From: Pontibacterium sp049603715
Lineage (GTDB): Bacteria > Pseudomonadota > Gammaproteobacteria > Pseudomonadales > Balneatricaceae
DNA: 64,000 nucleotides
Assembly (NCBI GenBank): GCA_049603715.1
Contig: JBMYSW010000003.1
Span: forward strand, 124,001 to 188,000
Direction of reading: 5' to 3'
The notes beneath the pieces are model-generated. The model was given only the letters and a program-made list of their open reading frames with translations, did not search any database and was not told the origin of the DNA. Of this stretch, positions 45,464 through 54,471 are shown piece after piece (the first letter of the stretch is position 1; the number at the start of each line of letters is the position of its first letter). Position numbers and translations under genes: made by a program.

Positions 45464-45473
45464 TGGTTTTTCC

Positions 45474-45980
45474 TTACCCATCATATCTGTATTCCATCAA
45501 GTCCGTTCGAGACTTTAGTCCCTTCTTTCCATGAAAATCAATCAGTGGCAACTCATTAACTAAGAATAGATACCAGTCCTCAGATCCAATGGTATCTAAC
45601 TTTATTTTTTCAGATAGAGTTTCAGGAATCTGTGTCTCTGTTCTTGATATAACGTGCTCTAAATATTGCTCTGAGCTTATCAAATCTCTAGCGATTAAAT
45701 TATGTATGGCCGTATTCTGAATTGGCATCATTTCATGAAATATACGCTTATGATTTGTCATTGCTTCATACGCATCAGGAATGCGTCCAACTATCTTCTT
45801 ATAAGCTCTCAAACCCTGAGGGAATGGCGTAATGCTTTTCAACAAATGAGGGAATAGCGAATAAAAGTCCAACAAACGCAACTGTTCCGATGAAAAAGAA
45901 TCATGCTCACTGATTTCAAGTAATCTAAGAACTCTGTATATACAATGATTTATATCATGTATCGGATGATAAATTAGCAT
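45474..45980 (-). CDS. ABC-3C system middle component
   Basis: A 168-residue protein. It begins MLIYHPIHDINHCIYRVLRL and includes LRLLDFYSLFPHLL, typical of ABC-3C middle components (closest in my reading to the MC5 type). Middle components are small helical adaptors encoded between the effector-like protein and the ATPase. The start codon overlaps the preceding stop by one base (TAATG at 45978-45982), so I shortened the frame that could begin at 46004. Confidence 0.8.
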   Translation of the reverse strand: MLIYHPIHDINHCIYRVLRLLEISEHDSFSSEQLRLLDFYSLFPHLLKSITPFPQGLRAYKKIVGRIPDAYEAMTNHKRIFHEMMPIQNTAIHNLIARDLISSEQYLEHVISRTETQIPETLSEKIKLDTIGSEDWYLFLVNELPLIDFHGKKGLKSRTDLMEYRYDG

Positions 45981-46528
45981 TACTCGCCCCACACCAAGTG
46001 ACATTTCCCTGTCAGGAAATAAAGCATTCCAGCAACATGGTTCATAGTAATAGAAACATCAAAGTCAACTATAGCCTTATAGACTGGCTCATAAATCTCT
46101 TGATGTATCTTGGCATCTACGTCTTCTTTACTGCTGCCATTTAGAATCAAAGGCCTTATATATTGATTAAAGGATGTTTCAATAACAGCAAGAACATGTG
46201 CATAAACATGCTGCTCTATATTAGATAGCTGGTTTTTAGCCAGCCTTCTTTCAAATTTATTTTTAAGATAAACGGCGTTCTGCACTGAATCAGCCCTACC
46301 TCCGGCCAGCAGTTTGGATTCGACACCAATAATCTCGCGATCAGGCCTCTGTGTTGTATACTCAGCCAACTCTTCAATTGTCCCTTCAAGATTAGGATCT
46401 TCTTTTATCTGATCTTTAATTAACTGGATGGCTTTTTCGAGAGGGTGCAAAACGACTGGATATATATTTTTATCTCCCATTACAGCATCATCGAAAGTGC
46501 TGCCAGTTATATCTAACTTATTTGTCAC
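45980..46528 (-). CDS. ABC-3C system C-terminal-domain (effector/adaptor) protein
   Basis: A 182-residue protein with GTG start. It opens with the motif ITGSTFDDAVMGDKN, then a helical domain from residue 25 ending in CHLVWGE, which fits the small standalone ABC-3C CTD proteins. I see no nuclease motif. It overlaps the upstream small membrane-protein gene by 11 nt. The MGDK motif is shared with that neighbour's C-terminus. Confidence 0.72.
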   Translation of the reverse strand: MTNKLDITGSTFDDAVMGDKNIYPVVLHPLEKAIQLIKDQIKEDPNLEGTIEELAEYTTQRPDREIIGVESKLLAGGRADSVQNAVYLKNKFERRLAKNQLSNIEQHVYAHVLAVIETSFNQYIRPLILNGSSKEDVDAKIHQEIYEPVYKAIVDFDVSITMNHVAGMLYFLTGKCHLVWGE

Positions 46529-46853
46529 TCTTACTATCCTGATTAGTTGTTTTATCTCCCATTACAATATCACCGTTGATTTCGGACTCAGTGATAGAAA
46601 CCGTTCGACTTTCTGTACTAACCTTTTCATTAGTGTTCTTTGGCTTTTTCCCATTAATAATTAACGCTAGAATTAGGGTAACAATTATTCCCCCTAAAAC
46701 AAGCATTGAGATATAAAAAGTTTGATCGGTTCCAAATGTACTTAAAACACTTTCTTGGAAAATATTTTTAATAGCTACTGTAAAAATAAAACCAACAACG
46801 GCTACAGAACCGGTAACTTTAACCGCTTCTTTCCAGAAACCTTCCATTTGCAT
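46518..46853 (-). CDS. Small two-TM protein with MGDK motif, first gene of the ABC-3C operon
   Basis: A 111-residue protein with TM helices at about residues 13-30 and 46-67, then a polar tail that ends ITESEINGDIVMGDKTTN. AAGGAG precedes the ATG. The overlap with the next gene and the shared motif indicate that it belongs to the ABC-3C system, where it might anchor the complex at the membrane or act as the pore-forming effector. No family was identified. Confidence 0.68.
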   Translation of the reverse strand: MQMEGFWKEAVKVTGSVAVVGFIFTVAIKNIFQESVLSTFGTDQTFYISMLVLGGIIVTLILALIINGKKPKNTNEKVSTESRTVSITESEINGDIVMGDKTTNQDSKSDK

Positions 46854-47559
46854 AATGCTCCTTATTTCTTCATCTCAATCCACTTTGTCCATACAGTCTC
46901 TTTTAAAACGCCAATACCACTTTCCTTAAAGTCTGGAAAAGTGCCTTCACCAACTACCAGCTGGTCAGGGTATTTTTTCAACTAACTAGAGAATATTATA
47001 TTAGGTGACCTCTTCCTAAGTCAGTATTTCATCGGACATAGCCATATCCACCTTGAGGGTATAAAGTAGATTATGAGAAAATTATGGGTTCCACAACTAT
47101 AAATCTACAAATACCTTCACATTTCCCCATTAAGTGTAACTGTCTCGCTGCAAAAGCAATCGGGTTTTGAATAACTGTACGCTCAAAACATCCAATCTGC
47201 GTGGGTTGGTTCAGGTTCCCAAAGGGCAGTAGCACGCTCTTTGGTCTCCACGAAGTGGTCATGGGGTATCGGGGAGCAGGAACGCACCCTGATTGCTGAT
47301 TGAACGGGCAGCGTTCATGCATGGTTGGGTGCAGGATGGAGAGGCATGTCTCCAAGCCCCTGCGAGTGGTGAAACGGCGATACGTTTTATGGCACAAATG
47401 TGCCAACACTGGGTCAACGGGGTGTAACGCCCTTGCAAGATAGCCTACGTGCATTGCTAAAAATCTGTGAGGTACGATCATATTTTTAGCAATGTGTATT
47501 ACGTAGGCACATCTTGCAGTGCGCAGCGCTGTTCTGCGTTCAGGAGATGGTAGACACTT
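46854..47559. other. Non-coding region with a large inverted repeat
   Basis: This 706-bp gap lies between two defence genes. A 136-residue minus-strand frame (47071-47481) has Arg/Pro/His-rich composition and no ribosome-binding site, and I do not call it. The region is GC-richer than its neighbours and contains an imperfect inverted repeat (47435-47464 / 47482-47517) and a hairpin GGCACA/TGTGCC near 47389-47402. It could hold a structured RNA or a recombination site. Confidence 0.5.
47435..47517. repeat. Imperfect inverted repeat with bulges
   Basis: The left arm runs from GCAAGAT to GCTAAAAAT (30 nt) and the right arm is its reverse complement with two small insertions on one side (36 nt); the loop is 17 nt. 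Extra bases on one arm only give it an extrahelical-base look as in folded single-strand recombination sites, but it lacks the attC core motifs. Confidence 0.55.
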
Positions 47560-49461
47560 TTACAACAGTGTAGCCCTACACGCGCCACGCCTTTCACGCA
47601 GCTTAGTTCTCGTCAATACAGCGATTTCTTGACTAGACATCAATGATATTTCACCTGAAGCAAAGACCTTAATCCGAACTTTTAGCAATGATAGCCCCTT
47701 AAGCAACAAAGACTCAAAGACCATGAAGAAATCAGGGTAATATGTACCTTCAACATGTGTTAGTGGAACGATCTCAGGATTGTTCAGATCAATGCCTTCC
47801 TCCATCTTTAAAGCGAGTTCAATATCATGCTTGCTGGTAAGTAACTGAAAGGGTTCGTCATCTTTATTCCAAGTGTATGCGAAGAAGAACCGTAAATAGG
47901 ATGGCGTGTTCTGAGTATCTAGCTGTAAATGGTTTTTATTAATTTTAAATATTGTGGCAGCACTGCCTTCCAATAAGACTGCTCTCTCTGAACCCAGTGC
48001 AGCTGACAGTATCACCCGCTCAGCATTTGTAAGGATCAATATTTGTATATCAATAATCACTATGCCTAAGTGGCTATCTAAGGGCGTTGCTCTAATACAC
48101 TCAACGCTCACGTCATCCCAAAAGTCTTGCTGTAGAGGGTACTCGTCCAAAAAGTAAGAGTTTATAATCAAACGAAGCATTCTCTTTGCAGAATCACGAG
48201 GAACCAATCTCCAGTCAGATTTAAAAACCAATCGATCACACCAGTGATCGTGGCTATAGCTTTCAGTCAGGCTATCAATTAATAAGGCCATTTGGCTCTC
48301 TGCACGCCCAGTTTCTTTAGCGCTTTCCTCATTGGCGATTAATTCTTCGAGCAGATCGGTAGCCTCATCAATCCCCAGCTTGCTAGCTTTCTTTAATAAT
48401 TTTTTAGCCTTATCGTAGTCTTCCTCTACAGGATCACCCTGCCCATACATCAGAGACAAATTGTACAGGGCAGAGCCATGCCCCATATGGGCGGCTGCGG
48501 TAAAGTATTCAAATGCCTCTTCCTTACTTCTCTCAGTGCCGATACCCTCAAAATACATGTAACCAACATTGTAAATAGCTTCTCTTAACCCGCTGCTTGC
48601 TGCTGACAGCATTAGGTTAAATGCTTTTTCTGGATTAGGTGGGGCTTCTACCCCTTGAAGGTATATCTGCCCAAGAAAGTATGTTGCCTCTAAGTTTCCC
48701 TCATTTGAAAACCGTTCCAAAGCATCAAGTATGGTGCTTGGCAAATGCTCTTTTGATGAAATACATCTATAAATAGATAAGCTAACTTTGGACAGCCAAG
48801 TTTCCGCCTCTTTTGTTGGTGGCTGAATGCTCAATAGCTCATTTACTATCCTATGGCTGGAAAAGTCTTGAACTGTTTGAGATATGAAAATGGCTGTCTG
48901 TTTCGGAGCAATCCTCCATGCTATATTCATGATCTCTTTTACTGGCACAACTCCATTGAAAGCAGACAGTACAAACCATTCTTTTAGTATGTCGGGGCGT
49001 ATAGGCGGCACATGATGGTCAGTAAAGAAAGCATCATCTCCTATTGTAGAGCAATTGACTGTCAGGGCTTGGTCGCAGATTTTTTTATCTATTGAGGTAA
49101 CAAGCCCAGTTGATTTGGCTGTTGAGGCATAAACTCCATCAATAATATTTGCGAGAATAGCGATCCTCATCGAAGGGCAATCTTCGCCGATCAGAGGCGC
49201 TTTTTCTTGCCATTTCGCTTTCCAGCGTTCTTGATACTCTCTTCTTAATATCGCTGTCAGGAATCGCTCCTGTGTTTGAGAGTGAGCACTTTGATCGTCA
49301 TTGAATTGTTGGCCAATGAAAGCAGCAAATAAGGGGCTTCCTTCGGGGTTAACGCATCGTAGAACTTTTTTTAGCGCGGTAGATCTTTCGTATAAAAATG
49401 GCTCTTCACATTTGACTTCATGAGAGCAAGAAATGATCTCTAATAATTCACTCTCATCCAT
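47560..49461 (-). CDS. C-terminal part of a split STAND NTPase, with Sel1 repeats
   Basis: 633 residues from MDESELLEIIS. Residues about 255-375 are three to four Sel1-like (TPR-like) repeats: ATYFLGQIYLQG, AIYNVGYMYFEG and ALYNLSLMYGQG. The first 150 residues read like the helical part of a STAND NTPase that follows the nucleotide-binding core. In the -1 frame the coding sequence continues upstream without a stop into the C-terminus of the P-loop gene at 49530, so the two are one gene broken by a one-base change. It may be translated separately or not at all. Confidence 0.7.
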   Translation of the reverse strand: MDESELLEIISCSHEVKCEEPFLYERSTALKKVLRCVNPEGSPLFAAFIGQQFNDDQSAHSQTQERFLTAILRREYQERWKAKWQEKAPLIGEDCPSMRIAILANIIDGVYASTAKSTGLVTSIDKKICDQALTVNCSTIGDDAFFTDHHVPPIRPDILKEWFVLSAFNGVVPVKEIMNIAWRIAPKQTAIFISQTVQDFSSHRIVNELLSIQPPTKEAETWLSKVSLSIYRCISSKEHLPSTILDALERFSNEGNLEATYFLGQIYLQGVEAPPNPEKAFNLMLSAASSGLREAIYNVGYMYFEGIGTERSKEEAFEYFTAAAHMGHGSALYNLSLMYGQGDPVEEDYDKAKKLLKKASKLGIDEATDLLEELIANEESAKETGRAESQMALLIDSLTESYSHDHWCDRLVFKSDWRLVPRDSAKRMLRLIINSYFLDEYPLQQDFWDDVSVECIRATPLDSHLGIVIIDIQILILTNAERVILSAALGSERAVLLEGSAATIFKINKNHLQLDTQNTPSYLRFFFAYTWNKDDEPFQLLTSKHDIELALKMEEGIDLNNPEIVPLTHVEGTYYPDFFMVFESLLLKGLSLLKVRIKVFASGEISLMSSQEIAVLTRTKLRERRGACRATLL

Positions 49462-49529
49462 TGCAGTTAAATCTATGGCTCCAGATTCATGCTTGGTATC
49501 GGTAAATCTGGCATCATAAATATCATTAT

Positions 49530-50585
49530 CTACAATAGATAAAAACCAAGGTGAATATCTTCTGAATTTTTATCGCTATTCTTATCAACAGCAGCTTGAT
49601 CCCAACGCTGCCTTTCCAATAGTAACAATCTGAATTTATCGCCTTCATGAGCATCATATTGGCTGAATGAACAAATCAGAGACCGTATGAGTTCTTCTCG
49701 ACCAACCAAATAATCGACAACAAGAAGATAGTTCTGAGCGGAGGGGCTTTCTTGAAGTGAGGAGGAACCGTGTTCTTCTTCAGCAAGGATTTTTTGAATC
49801 ACGTCATCATGTTTTCTGTCTAAGAATCCAGCATTCCAGCCCTGACTTTCAGCCTTTAGGATAAGCTCGTAGGCCAATCGGCTTTTCCCCATTCCTCCAG
49901 ATCCAGAGATTTGAAACCATGAAAAAGGCTTTTCTTTGCACTCTAAGAAACCCTGTAACTGAGCTAATTCTTTTTCTCTACCTATGTTTTTAATAGCTCT
50001 ATTGCCGAAATAATTTATATTTCTGGGGTCTTGCTTTCTTGGTGGTTCAAGATACGAGAGAAGAACTTTTTGGAAATATGAAGGACCTTCGTCAGGGGGG
50101 CTATCATTCTTGAGTGTCAGCGGTGTTGCGTTCTTTGAATTTTCAAATTCAGACTTTATTACATTAATATTGTTGGAAATTTCAGTAAAATCGAAATTAG
50201 AAGGCCTTTTGTTACTGTAGGATAAGAATTCCAGTATGAATTCTTGGATTGTTTTTTTGAGGTACTTATGGCTTATGTATGCAGAGAAACAGAACGCCAC
50301 TCTTGCATTTTTTTCACTAAGTCCTTGCTTATTAACCGATTCAATCGTTTTGTAGTTGCATGTTGTGTGTTGGTCAACTTCATTTCTAAATGCAGCTCTT
50401 TCATTACCACTTTTTCCATAGCTAGAAATGTAATCCCAATAGATTCGTCCGCACCACTGCTTTCCTGATGCACTGTCATGGTCTGAAAATTCTGAATGCG
50501 TAACAGATCGTGATATTTTATTGACGACGTTTTGGCAATCTACCGGAAGAGACTGCCAATACTCATCATATGAGAATTCATCCAA
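49530..50585 (-). CDS. N-terminal part of a split STAND NTPase (P-loop)
   Basis: 351 residues starting at a TTG (TAGGG upstream). The first about 130 residues are an unrecognised helical domain, which could be an effector or adaptor. A linker leads to an NTPase core with GREKELAQLQGFL, Walker A GSGGMGKSRLAYEL near residue 230 and Walker B YLLVVDYLV. It stops shortly after the LLLERQRW sensor-type motif, just before the helical part encoded at 47560-49461. A T-run at 49541-49545 (five bases on the minus strand) is the likely frameshift site; a sixth base restores one frame of about 1000 residues. Confidence 0.7.
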   Translation of the reverse strand: MDEFSYDEYWQSLPVDCQNVVNKISRSVTHSEFSDHDSASGKQWCGRIYWDYISSYGKSGNERAAFRNEVDQHTTCNYKTIESVNKQGLSEKNARVAFCFSAYISHKYLKKTIQEFILEFLSYSNKRPSNFDFTEISNNINVIKSEFENSKNATPLTLKNDSPPDEGPSYFQKVLLSYLEPPRKQDPRNINYFGNRAIKNIGREKELAQLQGFLECKEKPFSWFQISGSGGMGKSRLAYELILKAESQGWNAGFLDRKHDDVIQKILAEEEHGSSSLQESPSAQNYLLVVDYLVGREELIRSLICSFSQYDAHEGDKFRLLLLERQRWDQAAVDKNSDKNSEDIHLGFYLL

Positions 50586-50634
50586 TTTTATTCCCTAGGC
50601 ATTTAGAAAATGCCAGCAATCTGAAGATACTTTA

Positions 50635-50898
50635 TCATTTAGGCTTCAAGTCAGGAGCTTCTTCTATTGTTGGGACTTCATCAATACTACGATTCAAGAT
50701 CTTTCGTATTTCTTTAGGCCCGATCCATCGCTCTGCTTCTTGCCATATCAGCTTAGAAAGAAACTCTCCCCCAGTTTCTCCTTGGCCACGTGCCATTAGC
50801 TTACATAGCTCCCTAGCCCCGCGCTGCATTTTAGTTGTTGAGTAGTCAACCAGATCGTCTACTCGGGTTGCCTTGTCATTAAACTCCTCTTTAGCCAT
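50635..50898 (-). CDS. Small protein preceding the STAND gene
   Basis: An 87-residue charged helical protein without TM or known motif, with AGGAAAGG upstream. It ends 50 bp before the STAND frame and is probably co-transcribed. It might be a regulator or partner. No family recognised. Confidence 0.5.
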   Translation of the reverse strand: MAKEEFNDKATRVDDLVDYSTTKMQRGARELCKLMARGQGETGGEFLSKLIWQEAERWIGPKEIRKILNRSIDEVPTIEEAPDLKPK

Positions 50899-50971
50899 TC
50901 CATAGCGCCTTTCCTCAGTTATTTTTCATAACAAATTGACTACCAAAATGTGCCTCTTGATGTCAACAAAA

Positions 50972-50999
50972 ATAAATCTGCCGACTTTGGCAGATTTAT
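50972..50999. promoter_or_regulatory. 11-bp inverted repeat in divergent promoter region
   Basis: ATAAATCTGCC and GGCAGATTTAT flank GACTTT. The site lies between the STAND operon (leftward) and the mobilisation operon (rightward), so it may be a shared operator. Confidence 0.45.
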
Positions 51000-51097
51000 C
51001 TGCTGATCTCGGTACAGAGAAAAAATCCTAGCGAAGGCTTAATCATAAACAGAGACAGGGTGTGCATTGTCTCTTCCAGAGAATTGGGGAGCTAAAA

Positions 51098-51286
51098 ATG
51101 ATTAAACCACGAATTCAAATACTGATGATAAGCCTTTTATCTTTCTGCGTAATGACAACTTCTATGCTAGGAGTAGTGTTATCTGTTGATGCAGGGGATA
51201 TTCCTTTTGCAATCGCATTTGGTGTCACTTTGTTTCAGACACCACTCATGTTAGTTCTATCTAATCACAAGGAAGGAGGCCAGTAA
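51098..51286 (+). CDS. Small membrane protein of the mobilisation operon
   Basis: A 62-residue protein with two hydrophobic helices (about 6-28 and 34-54). I chose the ATG at 51098, with GGGAG upstream, over a start at 51062. It overlaps the next start by one base (TAATG). Not recognised; position at the head of the operon suggests a role with the coupling protein. Confidence 0.55.
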   Translation: MIKPRIQILMISLLSFCVMTTSMLGVVLSVDAGDIPFAIAFGVTLFQTPLMLVLSNHKEGGQ

Positions 51287-51498
51287 TGGCCTCTTTACAG
51301 CATATCGCCCTTTGGCCAGCCGAATGGATCGTTCGGCTCATTCTCATGCTGTTTGGCATAGAGCTGGAGCAACTGCCACATGACTCGCAAGTTATCTCTG
51401 TGGGCGTTGTTGCCTTGGCTGGCTGGGCACATATAGCCAAGTTGCTCATTGGCGTTATCCAGCGCCGTGTTTTCGATCACTACGGGAATGGTGGCTGA
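51286..51498 (+). CDS. Small membrane protein of the mobilisation operon
   Basis: A 70-residue protein with hydrophobic segments at about residues 8-24 and 37-58. GGAGG precedes the ATG and the gene ends 1 nt before the coupling-protein start. Not recognised. Confidence 0.55.
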   Translation: MASLQHIALWPAEWIVRLILMLFGIELEQLPHDSQVISVGVVALAGWAHIAKLLIGVIQRRVFDHYGNGG

Positions 51499-51499
51499 T

Positions 51500-53245
51500 A
51501 TGAACACATCAACACCTGCTGTGCAGCACATACCTGAGTTGGCTGAGCTAATTATTACGTTGCAGTCTTTGTCGTCTGATGAACTGGCGGCATTGGCTGC
51601 CATGATGGGGCTGACCTACGTTTTTACCCACTTTGTGGTTAAAGCAACACTGCTGCGCCTACTGAGGGCTTTTGGCCTCTATAGTCCTTCTTTATATGCT
51701 GAATTGCCTAGCATGTTTCCGCATTGGAGATCTATCTATCGCCTAAAAGCTCAGCTATCAAGGTGGAAAGAAACAGTCTTTACCTTTGGTAAATACCCAA
51801 CAGCAGGGTTCTCTTCCACGCTGGCAACCATGACGCTGCTTTACACACCGTCAACCGTTCTAATTGGGCGTGTGTATTGGGCTGGCTTTAGTTTGATACA
51901 ACCCGTTGGCTTGCAAATTCAGCGGCACATAATGGTCTACGCCATGACTGGGGCTGGCAAGACCACTTGGCTTATCACAATGCTGGCGTTATGGCGCGGC
52001 AGTGCCTGCATTGTCGATCCCAAAGGGCAGATTACAGCTGCGTTGGCCTTAAATGACAAGCGTGAGTGGATTGTCTTTCGCCCCTATGAACCTGAGCGCA
52101 CCGCTCAGTGGAATCCATTGGATGACATCAAAGCGGCCATGCTGCGTGAAGGTAATCACGCCGTTATCAAATGGAGTAAAAGATTAGGTGAAAGCTTGAT
52201 CGTTACCCCTGCGGGTACCAAAAACCCATTTTTCACCAATACAGCAAGGAGCTATTTAGCGGCGGCTGTGGCCTATGTGCTCACTGAACACCCAGAGGAA
52301 GAGCAAACGCTGCCTTTTGCGTTTGAGTTAATGACGCACGGAAGACGTTTCTATAACGATGATGGCGAGCTGGAAACAACATCAAACGAAGCAAGAACGC
52401 TATTAGATAATCGCCTCCTGCAATGCACTGCCTTTGATGGCGCTATAGCGGATTTGGCTGCTGCGTTTATTAACGCCTCCGGTGACACCAAATCCTCGCT
52501 AGTTGCCACCTTAATAGAACAAGTAGCGTGGATGGCGCTGCCGTCACTCAAATACATGCTGTCTAAAACAACGCGGCCATTATCCGAGGCTAAAACCCGC
52601 GATGATGTGGTGTTTTCATTTGTCACGCCCGTGCTGTCACTGCGTGAAGAGCTAAGGCCTTTATTCCGGCTCTATACAAACTTTGTTTCTTATACCTTCG
52701 AGGCTGTAGAGGAAAAGAAAGGCCAGTGCCTTTTCGTCATCGACGAAGTTCAGGCAATGGGGAACAACACTACGCTAGAAGTGGCATTGCCAGTAGCGCG
52801 TTCTTACGGTCTCTCGGTTGTGGCTATCGCCCAAGACCGTGAGGGCATGAAAGCTTCATACCCAACCACCTACGGCAGCTTTGAAGGTAACGCTGATGTC
52901 GTTCTCTTCATGGCGACTAATCACCCAGATAATTACAACTATCTGAGTGAAGCGCTCGGCAAGCGCACTCATATCGAAACCGACCCCCGTACAGGCAAGA
53001 AGTCATACCGCGAAAGCGATGTGATGACACCCGATCAAGTCAAACGCTTCTTGTCACCAGACACAGGCAATCTCATTGCCATTCGCGCAGGTGCCAGAGC
53101 CTTGCGTTTAAAAATAGCGCCGTATTTCACGGAACTGCCCATTACCGCTTACAGCGCTGATCCTGATCACCGCGAACCTATTTTGCGGCGTATCAGCCGC
53201 CTGATTTTTAACCCCAAGTCCATCTTTAAGAGGAATGACACATGA
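51500..53245 (+). CDS. VirD4/TraD-type coupling protein
   Basis: About 581 residues. Type IV coupling proteins bring the relaxosome to a conjugation channel. N-terminal membrane region (about 35-130), Walker A MTGAGKTTW near residue 150, Walker B CLFVIDEVQAMGN and a C-terminal RecA-like domain with VVAIAQDREGMKASY. An earlier in-frame ATG at 51488 is possible; the frame from 51449 would overlap the preceding gene. No VirB genes lie nearby, so another element must supply the channel. Confidence 0.85.
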   Translation: MNTSTPAVQHIPELAELIITLQSLSSDELAALAAMMGLTYVFTHFVVKATLLRLLRAFGLYSPSLYAELPSMFPHWRSIYRLKAQLSRWKETVFTFGKYPTAGFSSTLATMTLLYTPSTVLIGRVYWAGFSLIQPVGLQIQRHIMVYAMTGAGKTTWLITMLALWRGSACIVDPKGQITAALALNDKREWIVFRPYEPERTAQWNPLDDIKAAMLREGNHAVIKWSKRLGESLIVTPAGTKNPFFTNTARSYLAAAVAYVLTEHPEEEQTLPFAFELMTHGRRFYNDDGELETTSNEARTLLDNRLLQCTAFDGAIADLAAAFINASGDTKSSLVATLIEQVAWMALPSLKYMLSKTTRPLSEAKTRDDVVFSFVTPVLSLREELRPLFRLYTNFVSYTFEAVEEKKGQCLFVIDEVQAMGNNTTLEVALPVARSYGLSVVAIAQDREGMKASYPTTYGSFEGNADVVLFMATNHPDNYNYLSEALGKRTHIETDPRTGKKSYRESDVMTPDQVKRFLSPDTGNLIAIRAGARALRLKIAPYFTELPITAYSADPDHREPILRRISRLIFNPKSIFKRNDT

Positions 53246-53532
53246 CGCCTGATAGCCAGAACAGTGCCAGCCATGCGCTCGCGCATATTAGACAAGCTGT
53301 AGCAGCGCACCAGATTCCAGACCTGACGCTGCTCAAAAGCCTGCATTCGCAAAGACAACGGATACACAAAGAACAGCTTAACGCGCTGCTTGCACAGCAG
53401 CGGCAATGCCTAGCGCGCGGCGAAGCTGCCGCCAGTGCCATGTATCAGCGCCATCAATATCAAGCCGATACCAGCGCCAAGGTATTTGATATGTACGCCT
53501 ATGAACACACCCTGCAACTCAATGAGGAATAA
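53242..53532 (+). CDS. Small orphan protein of the mobilisation operon
   Basis: A 96-residue helical, Gln/Ala/Arg-rich cytoplasmic protein. Its ATG overlaps the coupling-protein stop (ATGA), and the next gene starts 4 nt after it ends. Not recognised. Confidence 0.6.
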   Translation: MTPDSQNSASHALAHIRQAVAAHQIPDLTLLKSLHSQRQRIHKEQLNALLAQQRQCLARGEAAASAMYQRHQYQADTSAKVFDMYAYEHTLQLNEE

Positions 53533-53536
53533 CGTG

Positions 53537-54457
53537 ATGAGCAATACCATTTTTAATCAGCCTGTACAGGCCACGTTAGAAACGCTGCGCCAGCCAAGCA
53601 TGGCCGAGGCGCAGCAATTGCCTTCAATCAAATTAGCACTCATCACCTGTGCATTGATTGCGGTCGCAGTGGTCGCCTTCGAGGCCAAAATTATCTATGC
53701 CGTTTTTGAGATGACGTTCGGAGGTGGCGATACGATTTGGAAGCCGTGGATTATGGCCTTTGCCTCTTTGATTTTGGTATTGGCTGTGCACTTTATCGGC
53801 CATAAGAACGCCGAGCATCCCGTTATCAAATTTGTTAACCGTACGGCGGCCATTTTAATTCCAGTCTATCTTCTGGGCATTGGCGTGCTAATTGTCGTGA
53901 CGCTCTATAACAACGGCTTGGGTGAAATGCTGATGTCTGCCAGCGCAGATCTCTCACTGGAAGCCATGCTCAATCCAACGCCTGATAGCGCGCTGGATAA
54001 CGTCATGACCAATACCTTAACCCCACTGGCAGGCATTCTGTTTGCTCTGGGGATCGGGTCACTCGCCATTGTTTCGGTCTTTGTCGCGCACTTTGCTTTG
54101 TCGAAAGTGGAAATGCTCGTCAAAAAATATGCACGCATCTCCCAAGCGGCTGATCTGGATAACCGAGACATTCAAACCTATCAGGAAGCTGGTGCGGAGT
54201 ACGAAGCGTTACAGGCGCAAATCGACAACCTGATTATTCAGGATGAAGAAGCGATCCGTGAAGCCTTGGCTGATGAGGTGCTTATCAGCATCAACGAAGG
54301 CTTGGCACCCACCATCAAACTCATCAACCAAAGCAAATACCAGCAACGGCCAGAAGGCTTGCTGCCACCGAACCAAATCAATATTTCCGCATTGGAAAAA
54401 GCGATCAAGCCGATCCAGTCCATTAACCGCAAAGACATTTTGAAGCACTTGGCCTAA
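53537..54457 (+). CDS. Four-TM orphan membrane protein of the mobilisation operon
   Basis: 306 residues from the ATG at 53537, with GAGGAA upstream. TM helices at about residues 33-58, 70-90, 105-128 and 165-192, followed by a coiled-coil-like cytoplasmic tail (200-306). It sits between the coupling protein and a secreted vWA protein, and I infer a membrane platform. No family recognised. Confidence 0.65.
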   Translation: MSNTIFNQPVQATLETLRQPSMAEAQQLPSIKLALITCALIAVAVVAFEAKIIYAVFEMTFGGGDTIWKPWIMAFASLILVLAVHFIGHKNAEHPVIKFVNRTAAILIPVYLLGIGVLIVVTLYNNGLGEMLMSASADLSLEAMLNPTPDSALDNVMTNTLTPLAGILFALGIGSLAIVSVFVAHFALSKVEMLVKKYARISQAADLDNRDIQTYQEAGAEYEALQAQIDNLIIQDEEAIREALADEVLISINEGLAPTIKLINQSKYQQRPEGLLPPNQINISALEKAIKPIQSINRKDILKHLA

Positions 54458-54471
54458 CAGGAGTAATACCT

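Noticed and set aside
47071..47481. 136-codon minus-strand frame
   Set aside because: Composition rich in Arg, Pro, His and Cys, no ribosome-binding site, and it covers the structured inverted repeat.
47420..47545. Inverted repeat considered as an integron attC site
   Set aside because: The RYYYAAC and GTTRRRY core boxes are not present at the ends.
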